From Flavobacterium sp. LC2016-01 (GTDB lineage: Bacteria; Bacteroidota; Bacteroidia; Flavobacteriales; Flavobacteriaceae), in contig NZ_WMIC01000005.1 of assembly GCF_009711135.1 (NCBI RefSeq), positions 124,001 through 188,000 on the forward strand: a stretch of DNA of 64,000 nucleotides. The letters are read 5' to 3'. A model generated the notes under the pieces. That model saw only the letters and a program-made list of their open reading frames with translations. It ran no database searches and was not told the DNA's origin. Position numbers and translations under genes: made by a program. This document shows, piece after piece, positions 32,796 to 40,924 of this stretch; within the stretch, counting starts at the first letter, position 1, and each line of letters begins with the position of its first letter.

Positions 32796-33773
32796 ATGAA
32801 TATTACTTCTCAAATAAAACAGCCCATTTTTAACGAAATGGAACTTTTTGAAAAAAAGTTTCATGAATCGATGACTTCAAAGGTCGCGCTGCTGAACCGA
32901 ATTACTTATTATATAGTGAATCGAAAAGGAAAGCAAATGCGCCCAATGTTTGTTTTTTTAACTGCAAAAATGGTTTCTGGAGGTATTGTAAACGAAAGAA
33001 CGTATCGTGGAGCTTCTGTAATCGAATTAATTCACACGGCCACTTTAGTTCATGATGATGTTGTTGACGACAGTAATCGCCGACGCGGATTTTTCTCTAT
33101 CAACGCGCTTTGGAAAAACAAAATTGCGGTTCTTGTTGGAGATTATTTACTTTCAAAAGGATTGCTGCTTTCTATTGATAACGGTGATTTTGATTTGCTT
33201 CGAATTATTTCTGTTGCCGTTCGCGAAATGAGCGAAGGCGAACTGCTTCAAATTGAAAAAGCCCGAAGACTCGATATTACCGAAGATATTTATTACGAAA
33301 TCATCCGAAAGAAAACCGCGACACTTATCGCCGCATGTTGTGCGCTTGGTGCAAAAGCAGTAATTGAAGATGATATTCAGGTTGAGAATATGCGCAAATT
33401 TGGAGAACTTATCGGAATGGCTTTTCAAATTAAAGATGACTTATTTGATTACAGCGAAGAAGCAATCGGAAAACCAACCGGAATCGATATTAAAGAGCAA
33501 AAAATGACTTTGCCTTTAATTCATGTTTTGAATACTTGTACGCCACAGGAAAAAAAGTGGCTGATAAACTCTATTAAAAATCACAACAAAGACAAAAAAC
33601 GCGTAAAAGAAGTGATTGCTTTTGTAAAAGATAATAATGGTTTGGCTTACGCCGAAAACAAAATGGTGGAATTTCAACAAGAAGCACTTTCTCTGCTTCA
33701 AAACTTCGATGATTCTGAATATAAATCGGCACTTATTTTAATGGTGAATTACGTTATTGAAAGGAAGAAATAG
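32796..33773 (+). CDS. Polyprenyl synthetase (long-chain prenyl diphosphate synthase)
   Basis: A 325-aa trans-prenyltransferase that builds the isoprenoid tail of menaquinone from IPP. First aspartate-rich motif: VHDDVVDDSNRRRG with Asp87, Asp88 and Asp91; second: FQIKDDLFDYS with Asp214, Asp215 and Asp218. Other conserved parts are RKGKQMRP and VIELIHTATL, and KPTGIDIKEQKMTLPL. The residue region before the first DDxxD has small side chains, consistent with a long product, but chain length cannot be read off. It is monocistronic, with a -7 box 8 bp upstream of its ATG. Confidence 0.93.
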   Translation: MNITSQIKQPIFNEMELFEKKFHESMTSKVALLNRITYYIVNRKGKQMRPMFVFLTAKMVSGGIVNERTYRGASVIELIHTATLVHDDVVDDSNRRRGFFSINALWKNKIAVLVGDYLLSKGLLLSIDNGDFDLLRIISVAVREMSEGELLQIEKARRLDITEDIYYEIIRKKTATLIAACCALGAKAVIEDDIQVENMRKFGELIGMAFQIKDDLFDYSEEAIGKPTGIDIKEQKMTLPLIHVLNTCTPQEKKWLINSIKNHNKDKKRVKEVIAFVKDNNGLAYAENKMVEFQQEALSLLQNFDDSEYKSALILMVNYVIERKK

Positions 33774-33775
33774 TT

Positions 33776-34579
33776 TTACATTGAATCTACTATTAAAATA
33801 TTAGTATTAATTTCTTCGATTTCTCTTTTCATTCTAATACAATTTTCAAGAAAACCTTCAGCACAAAAAACAGTATAGTAATCAGGATTTCTGGATCTGT
33901 AGTTTTCTTCTAAATTTTCTTTTTCTTTCTCTTTAAAAAAGTTTCTTTTTAATGAGATAAATTCATTCTCTATGATTTCGAATAATAATTTATTCTCTTG
34001 ATTTAAATTTTCAATTTTGGATATTTCTTCAACTTCTTCGTTAAAAGGTTCATATTTATATTCATTTTCATTTAAATCTGCTTCTGAAACTTTTTTCATT
34101 AAAAGAATCATATAATCTAAAAAACGTGTAAACTTTTTAGCATTTACATTTCTGCCTCCATCATATGGTTCGTCAGTCTCATCTATTTCAAAATAATCTG
34201 TAAAATTTCCATATTGAAACATAAAACCATATGCATTTATGCTTTGTATTTCATAAAGCGATTCTATGCCATTATTAGTATATAATTCGGTATAAACTTT
34301 TTCGTAATTTTCTCCTTGTCCCGTTCTCTCATATTTGTTTTCATCAAGCCAATATGTTAATTCCCATAATTCATTTGGACGAATAGTATTAATATTAGAA
34401 CTGACTTTTTGAATTACATCATTGAATGTTACATCAAAGTCATCTCCAAATTCGGCTTTTCTTTCGTTAATAAAATCTTCAAAAGACTTTTTAAATTTTG
34501 TTCGAGAATGTAAATCTAAAATTAAATTACTTTTTGCCTTTTCAGCATTCAATTTATAAAACCATGTTGTTCTTCCCAT
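33776..34579 (-). CDS. Hypothetical protein, 267 aa
   Basis: No recognised family. A soluble, highly acidic protein with no signal peptide or membrane segment; aromatic- and Asn-rich (GRTTWFYKLNAEKAKSN, ELWELTYWLDENKYERT, INAYGFMFQYGNFTDYFE) and a charged helical second half rich in Glu/Lys. A TTG start at 34600 is overlapped by the minus-strand -7 box TATATTTG (34598-34605), so I use the ATG at 34579. Its stop is 2 bp from the stop of the polyprenyl synthetase gene, converging on it. It is probably an accessory gene; function unknown. Confidence 0.6.
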   Translation of the reverse strand: MGRTTWFYKLNAEKAKSNLILDLHSRTKFKKSFEDFINERKAEFGDDFDVTFNDVIQKVSSNINTIRPNELWELTYWLDENKYERTGQGENYEKVYTELYTNNGIESLYEIQSINAYGFMFQYGNFTDYFEIDETDEPYDGGRNVNAKKFTRFLDYMILLMKKVSEADLNENEYKYEPFNEEVEEISKIENLNQENKLLFEIIENEFISLKRNFFKEKEKENLEENYRSRNPDYYTVFCAEGFLENCIRMKREIEEINTNILIVDSM

Positions 34580-34597
34580 TTCTATTAAACTATTAAT

Positions 34598-34605
34598 CAA
34601 ATATA
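34598..34605 (-). promoter_or_regulatory. -7 promoter box for the 267-aa hypothetical gene
   Basis: Minus-strand TATATTTG, 18 bp upstream of the chosen ATG. Confidence 0.45.
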
Positions 34606-34712
34606 ATTTAGATATTTTTATTTACCAATTCATCTTCTTTTTAGTTAACATTCTATAAAAAAACCTCCTTTAAATTTTAAAAGAGGTTTGTAATTATATT
34701 GTCGCTTTAATT

Positions 34713-35216
34713 TTATTCAGCGGGTTCAGCTATTTCTGCTGGTTTTTTTCTTAATTCACTAATAAGGCCATAAAGCATCATTAAACCAAGTATTCCCCAT
34801 CCTATTGCCCAATATAAACTGCTGTTTGATGAGTTTTTCTCTTTTTCTGCGTCTAATTTGGTTTGAGGATCTTGAGTGTTAAAATTCGGATCGTCTTTTA
34901 AATAATAGACTTTCAGCTGATTTGATTTTGGTAAATCAGTACTAAAAGTATGCTGGCCTTCATATTTATTTCCGTTTACATCAAAGTGATATCTAAATTC
35001 ATACGTTTTAATTGGTACGTGAGCAATTTTGACTGTAGTTTCTTTGTATTCAGGATACAATTCGGCTACTGCAGTTGAATTGTCAAAAATCATTTTTTCA
35101 TAATTAGAGATTGCTTTGTTGTCGCCGCCTTTAATGTATTCACTTGAACACTGTTTACAGCACGAAAAGGCGATAATTACTAAGACAACACCCCAGATTT
35201 TTTCAGATAATTTCAT
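34713..35216 (-). CDS. Hypothetical membrane protein, 167 aa
   Basis: No confident family. The N-terminal segment MKLSEKIWGVVLVIIAFSCC gives a hydrophobic anchor or lipoprotein-like signal with three close cysteines (19, 20, 23). A beta-rich middle follows (IKTYEFRYHFDVNGNKYEGQ, LKVYYLKDDPNFN, resembling DUF3592-type extracytoplasmic proteins), then a second membrane helix near 128-148 (LYWAIGWGILGLMMLYGLI) and a short charged tail. Two membrane passes are expected, with the domain outside. It precedes the 267-aa hypothetical gene, which has its own promoter. Confidence 0.6.
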   Translation of the reverse strand: MKLSEKIWGVVLVIIAFSCCKQCSSEYIKGGDNKAISNYEKMIFDNSTAVAELYPEYKETTVKIAHVPIKTYEFRYHFDVNGNKYEGQHTFSTDLPKSNQLKVYYLKDDPNFNTQDPQTKLDAEKEKNSSNSSLYWAIGWGILGLMMLYGLISELRKKPAEIAEPAE

Positions 35217-35421
35217 AATTTAAAATAAGGTTTTTTTATGTTTTGGATATAATTCGGTAAAGTAAATATAAGTGTTTTAGCGTTAAATCAAATTTTATTT
35301 TTAAAAGAAGTAAATTTTAAAAGGCTCCAGATTCTGAGGAATTTTAAGGCATTATGCCAAAAGTTTCTATAAGTTTACAGTTGTGAAATAATTTTTTATT
35401 GGATTTTTTTTCACCCTCATG

Positions 35422-35446
35422 CAACCATTTTAAATCGACAATCGTC
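35422..35446 (+). promoter_or_regulatory. ECF-type promoter upstream of the sigma factor gene
   Basis: CAACC at 35422-35426 and CGTC at 35443-35446, with 16 bp between, match the AAC-N16/17-CGTC form of ECF-sigma promoters. It is 48 bp upstream of the sigma gene ATG, suggesting self-activation. The rest of the 277-bp gap 35217-35493 shows no gene. Confidence 0.5.
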
Positions 35447-35493
35447 TATGCTAATAGAAGTCTGTTTCTAAAACCAAAACCGAAAGCTTATTA

Positions 35494-36054
35494 ATGAAAA
35501 TTATTCCGTTACATCAAGAAGAAACCAAAATCATAAAGCTGGCTGTCGAAAATAATCGTCAGGCACAACAGCAGATTTATGGCAAGTTTTCTTCGAAAAT
35601 GTTAAGCGTATGCCGACAATATATAAAGGATATTCAGCTGGCAGAAGATGTAATGATAACGGCTTTTATGAAAGTGTTTACCAACTTAAGCAAGTTTAAA
35701 CACAAGGGAAGTTTTGAAGGATGGATTCGCCGAATTATGGTTAACGAATGCATATCCTACTTAAGAGTTCAGAAAAAGGTAAAATTTGCCGAAGATGAAT
35801 TTTTTGTTGAAGAAAGTTTCAACGAAATCGACAGCCGGTTTACAGTTGAACAGATTCAGTTTTTAATTGACGCTTTGCCGGACGGCTATAAAATGGTTTT
35901 CAATTTATATGCGATCGAAGGTTACAAACACAATGAAATTGCCAAGATGTTAGGAATTAATGAGGGAACATCAAAATCGCAATTATCGCACGCTAGAAAA
36001 ATGCTACAAACACAAATTACTATTTTAAAAAAACAAGATAATGGAACCGAATAA
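35494..36054 (+). CDS. ECF-type RNA polymerase sigma factor
   Basis: A 186-aa extracytoplasmic-function sigma factor: sigma region 2 (QAQQQIYGKFSSKMLSVCRQ, AEDVMITAFMKVFTNLSKF, GWIRRIMVNECISYLR) and region 4 (LPDGYKMVFNLYAIEGYKHN, EIAKMLGINEGTSKSQLSHA). There are no regions 1.1 or 3. It overlaps the next gene by 14 bp; that gene codes for a single-pass membrane protein in the position of an anti-sigma factor, and a third gene codes for an exported coiled-coil and barrel protein. An ECF-like promoter lies upstream. The target genes are unknown. Confidence 0.9.
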   Translation: MKIIPLHQEETKIIKLAVENNRQAQQQIYGKFSSKMLSVCRQYIKDIQLAEDVMITAFMKVFTNLSKFKHKGSFEGWIRRIMVNECISYLRVQKKVKFAEDEFFVEESFNEIDSRFTVEQIQFLIDALPDGYKMVFNLYAIEGYKHNEIAKMLGINEGTSKSQLSHARKMLQTQITILKKQDNGTE

Positions 36055-36769
36055 TTTTGAAAAGGATTTCCGTAAAAAACTAAATCAGCGCAAAATTGAA
36101 CCAAGCGATAAAGCCTGGGATCGATTAGATGCAATGTTGAGTGTTGCCGAAGAAAAAAAACAGCCTAAAAGGAAAAATAAAAAATGGCTGTACATCGCAG
36201 CAAGTCTTATCGGATTTTTATTGGTTGGAACTTTCTTTTTCAATCAAAAGGAAAGCACAATTGAAACGCCAAAAAATTCAGTAGTTGAAAAAGAAGCTGA
36301 AAAAGATTCTGTTGCAAAACCAATTTTAAATAGCGTTGACACAGTTAAAAGTGAAATCGCTGTTTCTGAAAATCCTTCAAAAGAAACTTTAAATAAGGAA
36401 GAAAAAAATAATCACAATTCTTCGGAACAAAAATCAAATAAAATCAGTAAAAATGAATCAAATCAAATAGCGGAGTCTTCAATCATCATCAAAAACAATC
36501 AAGAAAAACAATCAGTTAATAATCAAACAGAAATTCCCGAAGTGCCTAAAAAAGATAATGTAGATCAATTACTGAATTCGGCAGAAAAAACAATTGTAGC
36601 AGAAAATTCGGCTAAGCCAAAATCAAAAATTAAAGTCAATGCCAATGATCTACTAAATCAGGTTGACGGCGAATTAGAACAGTCGTTCAGAGAAAAAGTA
36701 ATCACAAAAGTCAATAAAAATTATCAGACGGTAAAAGTGGCTTTGGCAAACAGAAATCAGCAGGAGTAG
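36041..36769 (+). CDS. Single-pass membrane protein, putative anti-sigma factor
   Basis: A 242-aa protein: an acidic/basic cytoplasmic N-terminus (NFEKDFRKKLNQRKIEPSD, AWDRLDAML), one membrane helix at about 48-66 (WLYIAASLIGFLLVGTFFF) and a long extracytoplasmic tail rich in Lys, Glu, Asn and Ser, low complexity. Size, topology and its 14-bp overlap with the sigma gene suggest an anti-sigma factor, but I see no zinc-finger (HxxxCxxC) and no FecR domain, so it is not a known anti-sigma class. The assignment rests on context. Confidence 0.6.
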   Translation: MEPNNFEKDFRKKLNQRKIEPSDKAWDRLDAMLSVAEEKKQPKRKNKKWLYIAASLIGFLLVGTFFFNQKESTIETPKNSVVEKEAEKDSVAKPILNSVDTVKSEIAVSENPSKETLNKEEKNNHNSSEQKSNKISKNESNQIAESSIIIKNNQEKQSVNNQTEIPEVPKKDNVDQLLNSAEKTIVAENSAKPKSKIKVNANDLLNQVDGELEQSFREKVITKVNKNYQTVKVALANRNQQE

Positions 36770-36770
36770 A

Positions 36771-36806
36771 GAATAAAGAACAAAGAACAAAGAAGCAAGA
36801 GTAAAG
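36771..36806. repeat. Purine-rich AAAGAACAAAGAA direct repeats
   Basis: AAAGAACAAAGAA and related words, with the same motif as 31571-31612. It separates the anti-sigma gene from the coiled-coil and barrel gene. Confidence 0.45.
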
Positions 36807-36867
36807 AGTTAACAATTCACAATTAAATAAATCATCATCAATCACAATCAAATTTAAAAAATCAATC

Positions 36868-37917
36868 ATGAAAAATTTTACCATTTATCTCGTAATTCTA
36901 ATTTTCTTATTTGTCAGCAAGGTTTTGGGGCAAGAAACTTTTGAATCAAAAGCGAAGAAAATTGCCAATAAAATCGAGAAAGTTACGAAAGAAGAAAAAG
37001 AAACTTTAAAACAAGAAGTTGAAGCCGTAAACGTGCAATTATCAGAAGGAAAAATTACGCAGGAACAAGCAGATAAACGCAAAAAAGAATTGGCCGAAGC
37101 CAGAGCCGTAATTATTGAAGAAAAAGTGACTTTGGCACAAAATGAACTGAACGATCTTGTACAGCAAAAAGTAGACGGAAAACTGAAAGAACAGGATTCA
37201 ACAAAAAAAGGCAAAATCGTAATCTACTGGGATAAAAATGACTGGAATGATAAAAAACGTAAGGATTCGATTCGAGGTGAAAGAAGAACGACATCGCAGT
37301 TTGTTTTTGCACTTGGTTTAAACAATACGATGGTCGATGGGAAATATCAGGATTCAAATTACAGTTTTATAGGTTCGCATTTTTACGAATGGGGTTTTAC
37401 TTATAATTCAAGATTAATGAAAAACGATAATTTACTGCATGCTAAATACGGACTTTCGTTAATGTATAATAATATTCGTCCAACAGACAACCGCACTTTT
37501 GTAGTGAATGGCGATCAGACAAATTTGGAAACGAATGCTGTAAATCTAACGGAATCACGTTTTAGAAATGTATACTTAGTACTTCCAGCCCATTTAGAAT
37601 TTGATTTTACAAGACCAACAGTAAAAGATGGAAAAACCTATTTCAAAACGCATAAAAGTTTCCGTTTTGGAGTGGGAGGTTACGCCGGAATCAATGTAAA
37701 ATCAAAACAGATTTTAAAATTCGAAGAAGACGATTTAAAATATAAAAGTACCATAAAAGGCGAGTACAATGTAAATAATTTCATTTACGGAGTAAGTTCT
37801 TATATTGGTTACAGAGAATTAAGCTTATATGTAAAATACGATTTGAATCCGTTGTTTCAAGACAATTTAGTTAAGGAAAACAATATTTCAATGGGACTTC
37901 GATTTGATTTTAATTAA
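36868..37917 (+). CDS. Exported coiled-coil plus outer-membrane barrel-like protein
   Basis: A 349-aa protein with signal peptide MKNFTIYLVILIFLFVSKVLG. Residues about 28-105 form a Lys/Glu-rich coiled coil (KIEKVTKEEKETLKQE, ITQEQADKRKKELAEARA), followed by a linker and an aromatic beta-rich second half (FVFALGLNNTMVDGKYQ, FYEWGFTYNSRLMKN, FRFGVGGYAGINVKS) ending in NISMGLRFDFN, a barrel-like C-terminus. It is the third gene of the sigma triad and might report envelope state or be a target of the sigma factor. A terminator follows. No known family was recognised. Confidence 0.68.
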   Translation: MKNFTIYLVILIFLFVSKVLGQETFESKAKKIANKIEKVTKEEKETLKQEVEAVNVQLSEGKITQEQADKRKKELAEARAVIIEEKVTLAQNELNDLVQQKVDGKLKEQDSTKKGKIVIYWDKNDWNDKKRKDSIRGERRTTSQFVFALGLNNTMVDGKYQDSNYSFIGSHFYEWGFTYNSRLMKNDNLLHAKYGLSLMYNNIRPTDNRTFVVNGDQTNLETNAVNLTESRFRNVYLVLPAHLEFDFTRPTVKDGKTYFKTHKSFRFGVGGYAGINVKSKQILKFEEDDLKYKSTIKGEYNVNNFIYGVSSYIGYRELSLYVKYDLNPLFQDNLVKENNISMGLRFDFN

Positions 37918-37944
37918 GTTTAAAGTTTAAGTTTAGTTAGTAGG

Positions 37945-37972
37945 AAAGTGCTTCGCGAGAGGCACTTTTTTT
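37945..37972 (+). terminator. Rho-independent terminator after the barrel-like gene
   Basis: AAAGTGC pairs with GCACTTT around a GC-rich loop and is followed by a T run. Confidence 0.8.
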
Positions 37973-38046
37973 AGTTTAAAAATAAATTTCAGGAAGGATT
38001 TATGTACTTTTACAGGCTTTCAACTTTTAAAAAATAAATTTACGTT

Positions 38047-40116
38047 TTGATTTCACAAAATACAATTGATACTGTTTTTGAAACTGCTCGAGTAGAGGAG
38101 GTTATTGGCGATTTCGTGAATTTGAAGCGTGCGGGAAGTAACTTTAAAGGTTTGAGTCCGTTCTCAGATGAACGTTCTCCTTCGTTCATGGTTTCGCCTG
38201 CAAAAGGAATCTGGAAAGATTTTAGTACAGGAAAAGGCGGAAACTCGGTTAAATTCTTGATGGAACATTCGCAGTTTACGTATCCTGAAGCGATTCGGTA
38301 TTTAGCCAAAAAATACAATATCGAAATTGAAGAAACAGAACAGTCCGAAGCTGAAAAAGCAAATACAGATATTCGAGAAAGCATGTATTTGGTTTCTGAA
38401 TTTGCAGCCAAATATTTTCAGGATGTTTTATTGAATTCTGAAGAAGGAAAAGCCATCGGTTTGTCCTATTTTAAAGAAAGAGGATTTACGAATGAAACCA
38501 TTAAGAAATTCAATTTAGGATATTCTCCAGAAACTTGGGATGCTTTGACCAAAGAAGCTTTAGGAAAAGGATATAAATTAGAATTTTTAGAAAGCACAGG
38601 TTTAACCATCGCAAGAGAAGATCGTCCGTTTGACCGATTTAAAGGCCGTGTGATGTTCCCAATTCAAAGTATGTCGGGCCGTGTATTAGGTTTTGGAGGA
38701 CGTATTTTAACGAATGACAAAAAAGCAGCAAAATATCTGAATTCGCCAGAAAGTGATATTTACCATAAAAGTAAAGTGCTTTACGGAATTTATCATGCTA
38801 AACAATCCATCGCTAAACAAAACAATTGTTATTTGGTTGAAGGATATACAGATGTAATTCAGTTTAGCCAAGCCGGAATTGAAAATGTTGTGGCTTCATC
38901 TGGAACCGCTTTAACGCCAGATCAGATTCGTTTGATTAATCGTTTGACCAGAAATATTACCGTTCTTTTTGATGGTGATGCGGCAGGTTTACGCGCGTCT
39001 ATCCGAGGAATCGATTTGATTTTGGAAGAAGGTATGAACGTTAGAGTTTGTTCTTTTCCTGACGGAGAAGATCCAGACAGTTTTGCACGAAAAAATTCTC
39101 ATGACGAATTAGTTGCTTATTTAGAAAATAACAGTAAAGATTTTATACAGTTTAAAGCTTCGATTTTAATGAACGAAGCTAAAAACGACCCAATAAAAAA
39201 AGCCGATTTGATTCGGGATATGGTTGTCAGTATTTCAAAAATCCCAGACCGCATTCAGCGTGAAGTATATGTTCAGGAATGTGCCCGAATAATGGATATT
39301 TCGGAGCAGGTTTTGGTGAGTACTTTAGCACAGCTGATTCAAAAAGATATTGCCGAAGCGAATAAAAAGCAAAAGCAGGAACAGAAACCTTTTGAAGTTC
39401 ATAGAAATCAGTCTCCACAGAATGCAGGATTTTCAGGAGGAGATCCAGAAGATCCAAGAACAGGACCGCCAGAGGGTTATGATTATCCGGGAGATCCGGG
39501 TTATGCAGCAGTGCAGGAACAAAAAGTAGATATTTTATATGAATTCGAAAGAAAAGTCATTGAAATTCTTCTTTTGTATGGAAGTGTTGTTGAAAATTTC
39601 GAAGATGTTTTCTTAAAAGCAGATGAAGAAGGAAATATAAAAGAAGTTTCTGAAAAAAGAGAATATAAAGTATTTGAAAAAGTATATTTAAGCCTTCAGG
39701 AAGATGAGATTGAATTATCAAATACATTATTTCAGAGTATCTTCAGTGGTTTAATTGATTTTTACAATCAAAACGAAACATTCAGCTTAGATAAATACTT
39801 AATGCATCTGCCTCCAGAATTTGCGCAGGAAGTAACAAATATTTTAATGGAAGATGAAAAAGTAGTTATCCACGACTGGGAAGGGCAGAATATTTTTCCG
39901 AAACATAAAAATGTAACGATCGAACAAAATGTTTCAGATACTATATTTTCACTGCGCTGGTATTTGGTTTCAAAAATTATTCATGATTTGAAGAATTCAT
40001 TGATGACAGATCCGCAGGAAGATAATTCAGAAGTATTGTCGATGGTGGTAGATTATTCGAAACTGCTCAATAATTTTTCGAAGAAATTGGGCCGAGTCGT
40101 AGTTCCATATCACTAA
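38047..40116 (+). CDS. dnaG: DNA primase
   Basis: A 689-aa replication primase beginning at a TTG (MISQNTIDTVFETARVEE). The N-terminal region aligns with the CHC2 zinc-ribbon, but all four metal ligands are replaced: GLSPFSDERSPSF has Ser at the first Cys and His positions, and WKDFSTGKGG has Asp and Thr where the last two Cys should be. The TOPRIM core is intact: YLVEGYTDVIQFSQAG with the catalytic Glu, and VLFDGDAAGLRASIRG with the Asp pair. A proline- and glycine-rich linker near 465-490 precedes the C-terminal helicase-binding region. It is followed by a strong terminator. Core activity should be intact; template recognition may differ from the zinc-bearing enzymes. Confidence 0.95.
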   Translation: MISQNTIDTVFETARVEEVIGDFVNLKRAGSNFKGLSPFSDERSPSFMVSPAKGIWKDFSTGKGGNSVKFLMEHSQFTYPEAIRYLAKKYNIEIEETEQSEAEKANTDIRESMYLVSEFAAKYFQDVLLNSEEGKAIGLSYFKERGFTNETIKKFNLGYSPETWDALTKEALGKGYKLEFLESTGLTIAREDRPFDRFKGRVMFPIQSMSGRVLGFGGRILTNDKKAAKYLNSPESDIYHKSKVLYGIYHAKQSIAKQNNCYLVEGYTDVIQFSQAGIENVVASSGTALTPDQIRLINRLTRNITVLFDGDAAGLRASIRGIDLILEEGMNVRVCSFPDGEDPDSFARKNSHDELVAYLENNSKDFIQFKASILMNEAKNDPIKKADLIRDMVVSISKIPDRIQREVYVQECARIMDISEQVLVSTLAQLIQKDIAEANKKQKQEQKPFEVHRNQSPQNAGFSGGDPEDPRTGPPEGYDYPGDPGYAAVQEQKVDILYEFERKVIEILLLYGSVVENFEDVFLKADEEGNIKEVSEKREYKVFEKVYLSLQEDEIELSNTLFQSIFSGLIDFYNQNETFSLDKYLMHLPPEFAQEVTNILMEDEKVVIHDWEGQNIFPKHKNVTIEQNVSDTIFSLRWYLVSKIIHDLKNSLMTDPQEDNSEVLSMVVDYSKLLNNFSKKLGRVVVPYH

Positions 40117-40122
40117 AAATTC

Positions 40123-40162
40123 AAAAAGCTCTATATCGATAAACAATATAGAGCTTTTTTTT
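40123..40162. terminator. Rho-independent terminator after dnaG
   Basis: AAAAGCTCTATAT pairs with ATATAGAGCTTTT around a 9-nt loop, followed by a long T run; the A run on the left lets it also serve the convergent response regulator gene. Confidence 0.9.
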
Positions 40163-40200
40163 ATGACTGATGGTTTTGCCGGAGCAAATCAACCATTAAT

Positions 40201-40830
40201 TTAAATAATTTCTAAAGTCTTAGCTTTGTTTACTAAGTCAACTAAATTAGTAACATTTAATTTAGTCAATAATCTTAATTTGTAAGTACTGATCGTTTTT
40301 TCGTTCAGATTTAAGATTTTAGAAATTTCATTGTTTTTCTTTCCGTCACTTAAGTAACGCAGAACTTCAATCTCGCGATTAGAAAGTTTTCTGTACAAAC
40401 GTTCGCTTTTGCTTTGTTTAGCAATAAGGGCCATGTTTTTGCGAACTGTTTCATTGATAATAATTTTTCCTTCATGTACTTTAATAATAGAAAGACCTAA
40501 TGTTTCAAGTTTTTCTGTTTTGTGTACATACCCTGAAACTCCTGCTTTAATTGCATTTGGAGCATACATTTGTTCAGCGAGGTCACTAAAAATTACAATT
40601 TTTGTTTTTGGGAAGTTTTTCAGGATCGATTTAACTTCAAAGATGCTCGAAAGACCTTCTAACTCTAAATCTAGAATTAGGATGTCGATCTCCTTCGTCT
40701 GAAGAATGTCTCTAACCATTGAAAAATTGCCTACGTTGGCAACAATTGAAATTTGATCGTGGTCTTTGAAATAAGACTTAACGCCAAAGTGCGTCACAGG
40801 ATGATTGTCTGCTAGACATACTTTAATCAT
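40201..40830 (-). CDS. LuxR/NarL-family response regulator
   Basis: A 209-aa two-domain regulator. The receiver domain has Asp8 (CLADNHPVTHFG) and phospho-acceptor Asp54 (ILILDLELEG), with the conserved Lys in GYVHKTEKL. A LuxR-type HTH (LSNREIEVLRYLSDGKKNNE, ISKILNLNEKTIST) binds DNA. The start MIKVCLADNH at 40830 is chosen because the earlier in-frame ATG adds 27 residues before the first receiver strand. No histidine kinase is adjacent. nadE lies 94 bp upstream on the same strand, so a shared transcript is possible. Confidence 0.9.
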   Translation of the reverse strand: MIKVCLADNHPVTHFGVKSYFKDHDQISIVANVGNFSMVRDILQTKEIDILILDLELEGLSSIFEVKSILKNFPKTKIVIFSDLAEQMYAPNAIKAGVSGYVHKTEKLETLGLSIIKVHEGKIIINETVRKNMALIAKQSKSERLYRKLSNREIEVLRYLSDGKKNNEISKILNLNEKTISTYKLRLLTKLNVTNLVDLVNKAKTLEII

Positions 40831-40924
40831 AATTTTTACCTTTTTAGAATTGTTATCATGTTTTTGGAACGGTAAAATTAATAAATAAATTCTGTAGTTT
40901 ATAGCTGACAAATGTTAAAAAGTT

